This document shows, in pieces, positions 35,646 through 44,641 of a stretch of 64,000 nt of DNA. The position numbers and the translations under genes were made by a program. This DNA is from Acidobacteriota bacterium (GTDB taxonomy: Bacteria > Acidobacteriota > Blastocatellia > Pyrinomonadales > Pyrinomonadaceae). The notes beneath the pieces are model-generated. The model did no database searches, was not told where the DNA came from, and saw only the letters and a program-made list of their open reading frames with translations. The stretch covers positions 1 to 64,000 of the forward strand of contig JAIVJI010000060.1 in the NCBI GenBank assembly GCA_020200135.1. Direction: 5' to 3'. Position 1 is the first letter of the stretch. The number at the start of each line of letters is the position of its first letter.

Positions 35646-37025
35646 TCACTTCACCGCGAGCCCCGGCGCGGCCGAGGCGGTCGCCACGCGCACCCGCGCG
35701 AGGTAGGTCGCGAGGACGGAATCGACGTAGTCGTTCTCAAGCTCGATGTAGCGGCGCTGCTCGGCGATGTAGTCGAGCAGCGTCTTCGAGCCCAGCTCGT
35801 AGGTCTTGCGGATGACCGAAAGGTTCTGCCCGGCCTGCCCGCGCACGCCGACGCGGTAGATTTCCGAGGCGCGCGCCGCCGCCTCGTAGGCCGCGTAGGC
35901 GGCCGCCACCTCGCGCCGCACGGTCAGCTCAAGGAACTCGCGCCGTCGCTTCGCGGCTTCGAGGTCGGCGGCGGCCGCCTCGACCGCGCCCACGTTTTTG
36001 TCGCGCACGGGGAGCGTCAACGTGACGCCGAAGGTGACCGAGTTGAACGTGTCGTCGATGGGCGCGACCCGCCCCGCCTCGTCGATGCCGCCCAGCATAT
36101 AGCCGCTGCGCATGCGCTGGTAGCCGGCGCGCACGTCCGCGTCGGCGCGCCCCGCCGAGCGCGCCTCCGCGATGCGCGACTCGGCCAGCGCCTCAAGGGC
36201 GCGCGCGGCCCGGATGTCGGCGCGCGCGTCGAGGGCGCGCGCGGTCGCTTCGGCCAGGGCGGGCAGCGGGTCGATGAGGTCGTCGAAGTCTCCGCGCAGC
36301 TTCAAAGGCTCGGACGGCTCGGCGCCCATCAGGTTGCGCAGCTCGAGCAGCGCGACCTCGGCGCGGCCGCGCACCATTTCGCGCATCGAGCGCAGGCGGT
36401 TGACCTCGACGAGCACCTGATTCTGCTCTAACGGCGCGGTGCGCCCTTCGAGCACGCGCGCGACGACGAGCCGGTAGCCGCGCTGGCTGTTGTTCAGAAG
36501 CTCCTCGGTCACGCCGAGCTTGAGGACTTCGGCCAGCGCCTCGCCGAACTTCGCGCGCACCTCGGACGTGACCACGCGCTCGCGGTCGGCCAAACCGGCC
36601 TCACGCACCTCGACCTCGCGCTCGGCCACGCGGACGCGCGACGCGCGCCGACCGCCCAGCTCGAGCGGGAGCATGACCTCGGCCATGACCTGGTTGTCGG
36701 GCCCGCGCACGGTCTTCGAGCCCGACACGTCGAGCCGTGGGTTGGCGCGCGAGGCCGCCTGCCTGACGAGCGCGCGCGCGGCCTCGACCTCCTCGCGCAG
36801 CGCCAGCAGCTCGCCGTTCGAGGCGAGCGCGCGCGCCACGGCCTCGTCGGCCGTCACCCCATTCGCCGGGTCGAAGTAGAGCCCCGCGGCCGCCCCTTCG
36901 GCGCGCGGCCTGCGGTCCTCGGCGGCCGGCACGTCGGTCGCCGTCTGCGCCGCGGCCGACGCGGACAGCGCCACGACGAGCGCGAGCGCCGCCGCCTTCG
37001 CGTATCTCATCTTCGGGCTTTTCAT
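35646..37025 (-). CDS. TolC-family outer membrane efflux protein
   Basis: A 459-residue protein with signal peptide (MRYAKAAALALVVALSASAAAQ) and two OEP repeats rich in long helices, e.g. REEVEAARALVRQAASRANP and a second half ending SVIRKTYELGSKTLLDYIAEQ. It forms the outer-membrane channel for the CusA pump. ATG at 37025 (MKSPKMRY) is chosen over the Met five codons later on length; both are possible. The gene is 17 nt from cusA and 29 nt from the adaptor gene, so all three form one operon. Confidence 0.9.
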   Translation of the reverse strand: MKSPKMRYAKAAALALVVALSASAAAQTATDVPAAEDRRPRAEGAAAGLYFDPANGVTADEAVARALASNGELLALREEVEAARALVRQAASRANPRLDVSGSKTVRGPDNQVMAEVMLPLELGGRRASRVRVAEREVEVREAGLADRERVVTSEVRAKFGEALAEVLKLGVTEELLNNSQRGYRLVVARVLEGRTAPLEQNQVLVEVNRLRSMREMVRGRAEVALLELRNLMGAEPSEPLKLRGDFDDLIDPLPALAEATARALDARADIRAARALEALAESRIAEARSAGRADADVRAGYQRMRSGYMLGGIDEAGRVAPIDDTFNSVTFGVTLTLPVRDKNVGAVEAAAADLEAAKRRREFLELTVRREVAAAYAAYEAAARASEIYRVGVRGQAGQNLSVIRKTYELGSKTLLDYIAEQRRYIELENDYVDSVLATYLARVRVATASAAPGLAVK

Positions 37026-37042
37026 TTCATTCACCACCCTGT

Positions 37043-40000
37043 TCAGCGCGACTCTTCGCGCGCCTCCCGCTTCAGCTCGCGCTCGCGCAGCCAGAAGAAG
37101 ATGACCGGCGTGACGATGAGCACGTGGAGCAGGCTCGAAAGCATCCCGCCGAAGACGGGCGTCGCCAGGGGCTTCATCACCTCCGAGCCGGCGCTCGTCG
37201 ACCACATGATGGGGAGCAGGCCGACGACGATGGTCGAGACCGTCATCACCTTCGGCCGCAGGCGCAGGAGCGCCCCCTCGGTCACCGCCTCCAGCAGCGT
37301 CTCCCGCGTCAGACGCCCCACCTCCCGCCTCTTCCGCCCGACCGCCTCCTCGAGGTAGACGACCATCACGATGCCGGTCTGCACCGCCGCGCCGAAGAGC
37401 GCGATGAAGCCTATCCAGACCGCGACCGAGAAGTTGTACTGGAGCAGCCAGAGCAGGTAGAACCCGCCCGTCAGCGCGAACGGCACGGCCAGCAGGACGT
37501 GCGCCGCCTCGAGCGCCGAGCCGTAGGTCAGGTAGAGCGTGGCGAAGATGATGACGATGACGATGGGGACGACGACGAGCAGGCGCTTGCGCGCGCGCTC
37601 CTGATTCTCGTACTGCCCGCTCCACTGGAAGTAGTAGCCGGCCGGCATCCGCACGCGCCGGGCGATCGTCTCCTTCGCTTCCTCGACGAAGCCGCCGATG
37701 TCGCGCCCGCGCACGCTCAGGAGCACCGTCCCGCGCAGCAGGCCGTTCTCGCTCTGAATCATCGAAGGGCCTTCGACCGTGCTGATGTCCGCGAGCTGGC
37801 CCAAGGGGACGGGGACGCCCGCGGGCGAGGTGATGGGAAGCTCGGCGATTGCCGCGGGCGAGCCGCGGAACTCTTCGGCGTATCGGACGCGGACGGGGAA
37901 GCGGCGGCGCCCCTCGATGGTCACGGTCAGGTTGGTCTCGCCGATGCCCTGCTCGACGGCGTCCTGAATCGTCGCGGCGTCAATCCCGTAGCGCGCGGCG
38001 GCCTGACGGTTGACGCGGATGTCGATGTAGGGCGTGCCGCCTATCTGCTCGGGGTAGACGTCGGCCGCGCCGGGCACCTCGCGGATGGCGCCGGCGATGC
38101 GGCGCGAAGTCTCTTCGAGCGTCTTCAGGTCGTTGCCGAAGATTTTGACGCCGACCTGCGAGCGCATCCCCGTCGCGAGCATCTCGATGCGGTTGATGAT
38201 GGGCTGCGTCCAGATGTTCGTGACGCCCGGCATCCGAAGCTGCGCGTCCATCTCGGCCACCAGCCGCTCGCGCGTCATCCCGTCGCGCCACTCTGCCTCG
38301 GGCCTCAGGTGGACGATGGTCTCGTTCATGTTGACGGGCGACGGGTCGGTCGAAGTCTCGGCGCGCCCGGCCTTGCCCACCGCCCACTCGACCTCCGGGA
38401 AGCTCTTCAGAATCTCGTCCTGCCGCGAGAGAACCCGCGCCGCCTCGTCGATGGAGATGGCCGGGTCGGTGACCGGCATGTACATCAGGTCGCCCTCGTT
38501 CAACGGCGGCATGAACTCGCTGCCGATGCGCGTCGAGACGAAGAGCGCCCCGGCGAAGAAGACGACGGCGAGGCCGACTGTTATCACCCGATGCCGCACG
38601 GCCCAATGAAGCGCCGGGCGGTAGACCGCGCGCAGGAAGCGCATGACGGGGTTCCACTCTTCGGGGTGGAGCCGGCCGCCGAGGAAGTATGTGCAGAGGA
38701 CGGGGACGAGCGTCACCGCCATGATGGCCGCGCCGACCATCGCGAAGGTCTTGGTGAAGGCCAGCGGGTGGAAGAGCTTGCCCTCCTGCCCCGTCAGCGC
38801 GAAGACCGGGATGAAGGCCAGCACGATGATGGCCATCGAGGCGAAGATGGGGAGGCCCACCGTCTTCGTCGCGTCGAGCACCGCGCGCCACACGGCCTCC
38901 CTGTCCTTCGTGTCGATGCCGTCCCTCTCGATGGCGCGGTAGGCGTTCTCGGTGACGACGATGCCGGCGTCCACCAGGTCCGAGACGGCGATGGCGATTC
39001 CGGCCAGCGACATGATGTTCGACGTGATGCCGAAGTAGCGCATGAAGAGGAACGAGAAGAGGACGGCGAGCGGCAGCGGCACCGTCACGATGAGCACCGA
39101 GCGGAAGTGCGCGAGGAAGATGAGGTTGGCGAGCGTGACGAGGATCAGCTCCTCGACGAGCGCCCACTTGAGCGTGTCGGTGGCGCGGTTGATGAGCTGC
39201 GTGCGGTCGTAGAAGGGCACGACGCGCACGCCCTCGGGGAGCCCCGGCTTCAGCTCTTCGAGCTTGCGCTTGACCGACTCGATGACTTCGAGGACGTTGA
39301 CGCCGTAGCGCGCCACGACCACGCCGCCCACCGCCTCCGTCCCGTTCTTGTCTAACGCGCCGGTGCGGAAGGCGCTGCCGAGCTTCACCGTCGCGACGTT
39401 CCGGACGTAGACGGCCGTGCCGTTCTGCGAGCCGAGGACGACGTTCTCCAGGTCGGCCGTGGACTCGATCAGACCCAGCCCGCGCACGACCGCCCACTGC
39501 CCGGCCTGCTCGACGACGTTCCCGCCGACGTTCTTGTTCGAGCGCCCGACGGCCTCGACCACGGCCGAGAGCGGGAGGTCGTAGGCCCGGAGCTTGTTCG
39601 GGTCAACGTCCACCTGATACTGCTGGACGTAGCCGCCGACCGACGCCACCTCGGCCACGCCCGGCACCGAGTTCAACTGGTAGCGGACGAACCAGTCCTG
39701 CAACGAGCGCAGGTCGCGTAAAGAGTGGCGGTCGCTCTCGAGCGTGTACCAGAAGACCTGGCCGACCCCCGTCGCGTCCGGCCCGAGCGTGGGCGTGACG
39801 CCTTCGGGCAACTGCGCCGCGACGAGGTTGAGGCGTTCGAGGATGCGCGTGCGCGCCCAGTACAGCTCGACGTCGTCCTCGAAGATGACGTTGACCATCG
39901 AGAAGCTGAAGGCCGACGACGCGCGCACGACGCGGACGCCCGGAAGCCCTTGCAGGTTGGTGACGAGCGGGTACGTCACCTGGTCTTCGACCTCCTGCGG

Positions 40001-40171
40001 CGAGCGCCCCGGCCAGTCGGTGAAGACGATGACCTGGTTGTCAGACAGGTCGGGGATGGCGTCGATGGGCGTCGAGAGCAGCGCCCAATAGCCCCACGCC
40101 GCCAGCGCGAGGTAGACCGCCACGACGACCGCGCGGTTCCGCATCGAAAGCTCTATGAGCTTTGAAATCAT
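37043..40171 (-). CDS. cusA: Heavy-metal efflux RND pump (CusA/CzcA family)
   Basis: A 1042-residue inner-membrane antiporter. HME-RND marks: [20 protein letters not shown] near the start, [18 protein letters not shown], the TM4 charge region [20 protein letters not shown] with Asp residues for proton relay, and [11 protein letters not shown]. In this family the metal is cuprous/silver (CusA) or divalent zinc/cobalt/cadmium (CzcA); the methionine triad of CusA cannot be judged safely here. First gene of the operon; a heptamer-repeat element lies just upstream, between it and the YtkA-like gene. Confidence 0.93.
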   Translation of the reverse strand: MISKLIELSMRNRAVVVAVYLALAAWGYWALLSTPIDAIPDLSDNQVIVFTDWPGRSPQEVEDQVTYPLVTNLQGLPGVRVVRASSAFSFSMVNVIFEDDVELYWARTRILERLNLVAAQLPEGVTPTLGPDATGVGQVFWYTLESDRHSLRDLRSLQDWFVRYQLNSVPGVAEVASVGGYVQQYQVDVDPNKLRAYDLPLSAVVEAVGRSNKNVGGNVVEQAGQWAVVRGLGLIESTADLENVVLGSQNGTAVYVRNVATVKLGSAFRTGALDKNGTEAVGGVVVARYGVNVLEVIESVKRKLEELKPGLPEGVRVVPFYDRTQLINRATDTLKWALVEELILVTLANLIFLAHFRSVLIVTVPLPLAVLFSFLFMRYFGITSNIMSLAGIAIAVSDLVDAGIVVTENAYRAIERDGIDTKDREAVWRAVLDATKTVGLPIFASMAIIVLAFIPVFALTGQEGKLFHPLAFTKTFAMVGAAIMAVTLVPVLCTYFLGGRLHPEEWNPVMRFLRAVYRPALHWAVRHRVITVGLAVVFFAGALFVSTRIGSEFMPPLNEGDLMYMPVTDPAISIDEAARVLSRQDEILKSFPEVEWAVGKAGRAETSTDPSPVNMNETIVHLRPEAEWRDGMTRERLVAEMDAQLRMPGVTNIWTQPIINRIEMLATGMRSQVGVKIFGNDLKTLEETSRRIAGAIREVPGAADVYPEQIGGTPYIDIRVNRQAAARYGIDAATIQDAVEQGIGETNLTVTIEGRRRFPVRVRYAEEFRGSPAAIAELPITSPAGVPVPLGQLADISTVEGPSMIQSENGLLRGTVLLSVRGRDIGGFVEEAKETIARRVRMPAGYYFQWSGQYENQERARKRLLVVVPIVIVIIFATLYLTYGSALEAAHVLLAVPFALTGGFYLLWLLQYNFSVAVWIGFIALFGAAVQTGIVMVVYLEEAVGRKRREVGRLTRETLLEAVTEGALLRLRPKVMTVSTIVVGLLPIMWSTSAGSEVMKPLATPVFGGMLSSLLHVLIVTPVIFFWLRERELKREAREESR

Positions 40172-40175
40172 AAGA

Positions 40176-40299
<124 letters not shown>

Positions 40300-40304
40300 T
40301 TGCT

Positions 40305-40733
40305 TCACGGCTGCGCCGTGACCGGGAACGAGCCTTTGCCCGAGCCGGCGGGGCCCTCGTAGGCGATCTGCGCCTGCCACTCGCCGGCCATCTCCAGCTT
40401 GACCTTGCCGCTGTAGACGCCGGGCGTCGAGGTGGTCGTGAGCGTCGCCGGGTCGTTCATCACGGGCATCGTCCCCATCGCCGGCATGTGGAAGTTGAGC
40501 GAGGCCGAGCCCACGTCCACCGCCTTGCCCGAGGCGTCCTTGAAGGTGACCGTCAACTCCTGGTCGCCGTCGCGGAGCACGCCGTCCCGGCTGGCGAGCG
40601 TGACGGTCATGTTCCCGACCTTGCCGCTCGCGAACTGCTTCGCCTCGCCGCCGCCGCCCGAGCCGCACGCCGCCAGAACGGCGAAGAGCGCCGCCGTGCC
40701 GATTGTCGCAATTAACCTTTTCACCTTAACCAT
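40305..40733 (-). CDS. YtkA-like lipoprotein of metal efflux operon
   Basis: A 142-residue lipoprotein. The signal peptide ends in the lipobox LAACG (Cys near 23) and a Gly-rich spacer follows. The mature domain (about 40-140) is an Ig-like beta fold with LNFHMPAMGTMPVMND, a Met/His-rich edge seen in YtkA/FixH-like copper-binding domains. GGAGG touches the GTG/ATG start. It precedes cusA in the same direction, supporting a role in copper or other metal handling at the outer surface. Confidence 0.85.
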   Translation of the reverse strand: MVKVKRLIATIGTAALFAVLAACGSGGGGEAKQFASGKVGNMTVTLASRDGVLRDGDQELTVTFKDASGKAVDVGSASLNFHMPAMGTMPVMNDPATLTTTSTPGVYSGKVKLEMAGEWQAQIAYEGPAGSGKGSFPVTAQP

Positions 40734-40967
40734 CCTCCGCTGTCTTTAAGCTCTGCTTTTAAGTGTCATGGTCGAACTCTCGGGCGCGCGGACTCGCCCG
40801 CGTATTCGCGCGGGGCGTCACGCACCCGTCCGCTCTGTTTCGTCGGGGAATGAGGGAAGGCCGCGCGTCGTCCGCCGCGTGCCCGAAGCCCGGGGTCGCG
40901 CGCAGACACGCGCGCGCACGCCCGAACCTACTGCCGGCTCGGCGGACACACTACGGCCTTGAAGTGT

Positions 40968-41366
40968 CTAGATCAGAAATGCGGCGTGCTGTATGTAAGC
41001 GGGCGGTGAGTGCGAGGGCTGGAAGGGCGGCGCGTACGCGCGCGCTCTCTCGGCGGCCGGCATCACGGGCGGCAGGGTCGCGGGCGGGCGCGGCGCGCTC
41101 GCCGTGCCGGGCGACTGGCGGAGCGTGAAGTTGCTCCCCGTGGGCGCGGGCTGCGGGTAGTTGGTGACGCAGCAGAGACGGGCGGCCGGGGCGGCGCCCG
41201 TCGAGCGTTTGGCGCGGCGCGCCTTCTTGCAGCAGCCGTGAGCGCGACTCATCGGGCACTCGGCGCGCCCCCCGCGCGGCGCGGCCATTGACGCGACCGC
41301 CGTCGTGCCGACGAGCGTGGCCGCCAGCAACAGTCGCGTCAGAGCTTTTGTGAGTCTTCCCGGCAT
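40968..41366 (-). CDS. Secreted Cys/His-rich protein, putative metal-binding
   Basis: A 132-residue protein with a signal peptide (KALTRLLLAATLVGTTAVASMA, about 6-28). The mature start carries CPMSRAHGCCKKA and later RLCCVTNYPQPAPT, giving five Cys, one Met and one His in 30 residues. The rest is Pro/Ala-rich and probably disordered. No named family. Location next to a YtkA-like lipoprotein and the Cus-type pump suggests periplasmic copper or silver binding. A 230-nt gap toward the YtkA-like gene shows nothing obvious. Confidence 0.7.
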   Translation of the reverse strand: MPGRLTKALTRLLLAATLVGTTAVASMAAPRGGRAECPMSRAHGCCKKARRAKRSTGAAPAARLCCVTNYPQPAPTGSNFTLRQSPGTASAPRPPATLPPVMPAAERARAYAPPFQPSHSPPAYIQHAAFLI

Positions 41367-41432
41367 CGCCGGCTAAAGATTACTCTCCGCCGCCTCTTCT
41401 CGGCAAGCCCCGAGTGGCTAAACTCTTCGGGT

Positions 41433-44429
41433 TTACGGCTGCTCTTCGACGTTCATCTGGAGGATGGTGGCGACGCCGCGCGCCAGCTCGGCGCGCGTGA
41501 AGGCGCCCGCCGGGTCGAACCGCATCGACGAAGAGATGAGCCCCTTCTGCAACGCCACCTGGACGTAGCCGCGCAGCTCCCACGGTATCGACGCCGCGTC
41601 AGTGTAGCCGAGGAACGCGCCCGCCTTCGACTCGGCCTCGGTCCCCAGCCCCGCCGCGCGCACGAGCACGACGGTCGCGGTGAGGCGCGTCGCGCGCTCG
41701 TCCGGAAGGAACGGCCCGCCGCGCGGGGCGTCGGGGAAGAGCGACTGCGCGCCCTCGGCGAAGTTCATCGTCGTCGTGTCGTGAACGTCGGTGAACGAGG
41801 GCGTGTTCGGCACGTACTGCGGGACGCGCGCGCCGACGATCATCGCCTCGGCCAGCTCGGCGCGCGTCACCGCCGCCAACGGGCGGAAGAGGCCGTCCGC
41901 GCCCGGCCACATCGCCAGCGACGACACCGCGCGCCGGATGTTGTCGAGCGTGAAGGCGTCGAGCCCCCGGAGGTCGGCCAGCGGCGCGTAGACGGCGTGC
42001 GCCGTCTCGAAGACGCCCGAGAACTCCTGCGGCGTCGCCGCGACCGAGAGCGTGTGCGTCACGCGCGCGCGCCAGGTGCCCTGCTCGGGCCCGCCGACGA
42101 GCGTCCGCTCGCGCTTGCCCGTCAGCCCCGGCATGTTCAGGTAGTTCGACTCGCCGACGACCTCGCCGCGCGGGTCGAGCGTGGCGAGGCCAAGGTCGTT
42201 GGTCGTGATGATGGGACCCCAGGCCACGTCGGTCGAGGCGAAGACGGCGTCGGCCGGGACGTTGAGATTAACCTCGACGGCGCGGCCGGGGTTGACCGTG
42301 CCCGAGAAGACCTGCACGGGGTCTTTGACGAAGGTGACCTGCCCGCGGTTCATCACCGCGCGGAAGAGCCCTATCCTGCGCGACGGGAAGGCCGACTGGA
42401 GGACGGCCGCGTGCGCGTTCAGCGCACCGGCGCCGACCTCGTGCTGGTAGTAGGGCGGGAGCGGCGTGGCGGTGCGCTGGAGTATGTCGCGCACCCTGGC
42501 CGGCGACAGGTTGGGGTCGGCTTCGAGCATCAGCGCGATGGTGCCGGCGACCGCCGGCGCGCTGAACGAGGTGCCCGACGCGCTCGTGTAGTACGGAACC
42601 TCGGCGGCGGTGAGCCCCTTCGCGTCCGCCGGGAGCGAGGTCGTCCCCGTCAGGTTCGTCCCCGAGGCGCGGAGCGAGACGACGCTCGTGCCGGGCGCCG
42701 ACAGCGTCGGCCGGAAGTTGCGGCTGCCGAAGTCGCCGCGCGCGGAGTAGTCGGCGAGCCGGCCGCGCTGGTCGAGCGCGCCGACCGAGACGACCCACGG
42801 CGCGGCGGCGTACGGGTTGAGCGTGTGCATCCCCGGCCCGGCGTTCCCGGCCGAGAAGACGACGTTGACGCCGCGGTCGTAGAGCATCCGCGTGGCGACG
42901 TTGACGGGGTCGTCCGCGTGGTAGGTCGTGTTGGCCGAGAAGCTACAGTTGACGACGCGGACGTTCAGCTCGGGGTGCGACAGGATGTAGTCGAAGCCGG
43001 CGAGCACGTTGAAGAGCGAGGCGTCGCCCGCCGAGAGCCCGACGAGCCTGGCCTTCGGCGCGTAGCCCGCGTACTTGCCGCCGGAGCTTGAGCCGCTGCC
43101 GGCGATGACGCCGCCGACGAAGGTGCCGTGGCCGCTGAGAGTGTCCGTGTCGGGCAGCTTCTCGACGTTGGCGGGCGGAAGAAATTCGACGGGGTTCGCG
43201 CCCTGAAGGTCGGCGAGCTTGACGTTGCGCAGCACGCGGTTCGAGATGTCCGGGTGCGTCGAGTCGAGCCCTGTGTCGAGCACCGCGACCGTGACGCCGT
43301 TGCCCTGGAAAGAGTTGACGCCGCTCACGCGCCGTAGGTCGTGGTCCTGGCGCACGCGCAGGAGCCCGGTCTGCTCGCGGCTGTTGTCGGCGTTCCACTG
43401 GAGCGTGCGGTCGTCGGTGATGTAGCGCACCGCGTCCAGCTCGCTGATGGCCGACACCTGCCCCTTCGTCGCCGTAACGACGACAACGGGGAGCGTCTGG
43501 AAGCGCGTCCCGCCGCGCACGCCGAGCGCCTTCAGGGTGGCGATGTCGGAGTCCGAGACCGCGTGGTGGTAGACGACGGCCGCGTTGACGTTGCCGTCGT
43601 CGGTGAGCAGGTCGAGCTTCGAGGCGAGCTGCGGGTCGAAGCCCATCAGCCCGACCCGGCCCGCGCCGGTGTCGGCGCCGGTGAAGGTCACGCCGTCGTA
43701 GCCGAGCATCCGGAACCCGTCGGCCCCGGTCACGGAGACGCCGCTGCCGCCCGTCACCGTGACGCCGTCCGCGCCGGTGAAGGTCACGCCGTTCGTCGAG
43801 GCGTTGAAGGTCGTGCCGTCAAGTCGTGTGCCGACGACCTGGCCCGCGCCGTTGACGTAGGCGCTCTGCACGCCCGCCATCGTCGTGCCGTCCGCGCCGG
43901 TGAACGTGACGCCGTCGGCGCCCGTAAAGGTCACGCCGTCGGCCCCTGTGAACGTGACGCCGTCGGCGCCCGTGAACGTCACGCCGTTCGGCTGCCGCAC
44001 GACGACCGAGTTGGCCTTCCAGGTCGTGCCGTCGGCGCCGGTGAACGTGACGCCGTCGGCGCCGGTGAACGTGACGCCGTCGGCGCCGGTGAACGTGACG
44101 CCGTCGGCGCCGGTCGCGGCGTATGAGTTGGCGCCGGTGTAGGCGACGCCGTCCACGGACGCGACGCGGTTGCCGTCGGCGCCGGTGAACGTGACGCCGG
44201 AGGTCGTGGTGCCCGTGATGCCGTTGACCTGATAGGTGAGCGCGTCGGCGCCGGTGAAAGTCACCCCGGAGACGTTGTCGTAGTAGATGCCGTCGGCGCC
44301 GGTGAACGTGATGCCCTGCGTGCCGCGGATGATGATGCCGGCGCTCGCGTGGAGCGGGCACAGCAGGACGGCGACCAGGGCCAGGGCCGTGGCTCGGCGG
44401 AGAGACTGCGGGGTGATGAGTCGAACCAT
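41433..44429 (-). CDS. Secreted subtilisin-like (S8) protease with GVTFTGAD repeats and SLH-like C-terminus
   Basis: A 998-residue protein. Signal peptide at 1-30, then about 225 residues built from the octad GVTFTGAD. Next a subtilase domain with Asp (VAVLDTGLDSTHPD, near 385), His (SGHGTFVGG, near 433) and Ser (SGTSFSAPAVAGT, near 618). A beta-rich region follows, then SLH-like segments (FRPLAAVTRAELAEAM, FDPAGAFTRAELARGV) that may fix it to the cell surface. The ATG at 44429 is chosen because the signal peptide starts there; an in-frame ATG at 44543 preceded by AAGGGG would add a charged 38-residue leader and cannot be excluded. The repeat block probably forms a solenoid or adhesive stalk. 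Confidence 0.9.
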   Translation of the reverse strand: MVRLITPQSLRRATALALVAVLLCPLHASAGIIIRGTQGITFTGADGIYYDNVSGVTFTGADALTYQVNGITGTTTSGVTFTGADGNRVASVDGVAYTGANSYAATGADGVTFTGADGVTFTGADGVTFTGADGTTWKANSVVVRQPNGVTFTGADGVTFTGADGVTFTGADGVTFTGADGTTMAGVQSAYVNGAGQVVGTRLDGTTFNASTNGVTFTGADGVTVTGGSGVSVTGADGFRMLGYDGVTFTGADTGAGRVGLMGFDPQLASKLDLLTDDGNVNAAVVYHHAVSDSDIATLKALGVRGGTRFQTLPVVVVTATKGQVSAISELDAVRYITDDRTLQWNADNSREQTGLLRVRQDHDLRRVSGVNSFQGNGVTVAVLDTGLDSTHPDISNRVLRNVKLADLQGANPVEFLPPANVEKLPDTDTLSGHGTFVGGVIAGSGSSSGGKYAGYAPKARLVGLSAGDASLFNVLAGFDYILSHPELNVRVVNCSFSANTTYHADDPVNVATRMLYDRGVNVVFSAGNAGPGMHTLNPYAAAPWVVSVGALDQRGRLADYSARGDFGSRNFRPTLSAPGTSVVSLRASGTNLTGTTSLPADAKGLTAAEVPYYTSASGTSFSAPAVAGTIALMLEADPNLSPARVRDILQRTATPLPPYYQHEVGAGALNAHAAVLQSAFPSRRIGLFRAVMNRGQVTFVKDPVQVFSGTVNPGRAVEVNLNVPADAVFASTDVAWGPIITTNDLGLATLDPRGEVVGESNYLNMPGLTGKRERTLVGGPEQGTWRARVTHTLSVAATPQEFSGVFETAHAVYAPLADLRGLDAFTLDNIRRAVSSLAMWPGADGLFRPLAAVTRAELAEAMIVGARVPQYVPNTPSFTDVHDTTTMNFAEGAQSLFPDAPRGGPFLPDERATRLTATVVLVRAAGLGTEAESKAGAFLGYTDAASIPWELRGYVQVALQKGLISSSMRFDPAGAFTRAELARGVATILQMNVEEQP
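43888..44119. repeat. 24-bp tandem repeat encoding GVTFTGAD
   Basis: On the minus strand a 24-bp unit encoding GVTFTGAD is repeated head to tail in two near-identical blocks separated by a short divergent stretch (encoding TTWKANSVVVRQPN). Further diverged copies extend to about 43670 and 44310. The units are nearly identical at DNA level, so recent slippage or unequal exchange is likely and assembly here may be collapsed. Confidence 0.8.
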
Positions 44430-44641
44430 CTTTGGGGCTTTGGGGCTTTCGCTGTCTTCGGCTCGCGACCGGGGCGTCGGCCCGCGTCGGGAGCAGGTTC
44501 GTGCGAGGTTTGCGCGCCGTAAACTGACCTTAATCTTGTACATCGTCCCCTTAATTCAAATGTTACGGTTTTCTTATAATTTGCTCTTTCCTTCGTTTCC
44601 CCGTCGGGCGCGGTTGCCGGGGGTTTTGCAACGTCGCGCGC

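Noticed and set aside
37124-39355. 743-codon plus-strand frame opposite cusA
   Set aside because: Shadow of a clear RND pump on the minus strand; composition is His/Arg/Asp-rich as expected for an antisense GC-rich frame.
40734-40967. Small ORFs between the YtkA-like and Cys-rich genes
   Set aside because: Frames are Arg-rich with no ribosome-binding site. Nothing recognisable is seen in this 234-nt gap.
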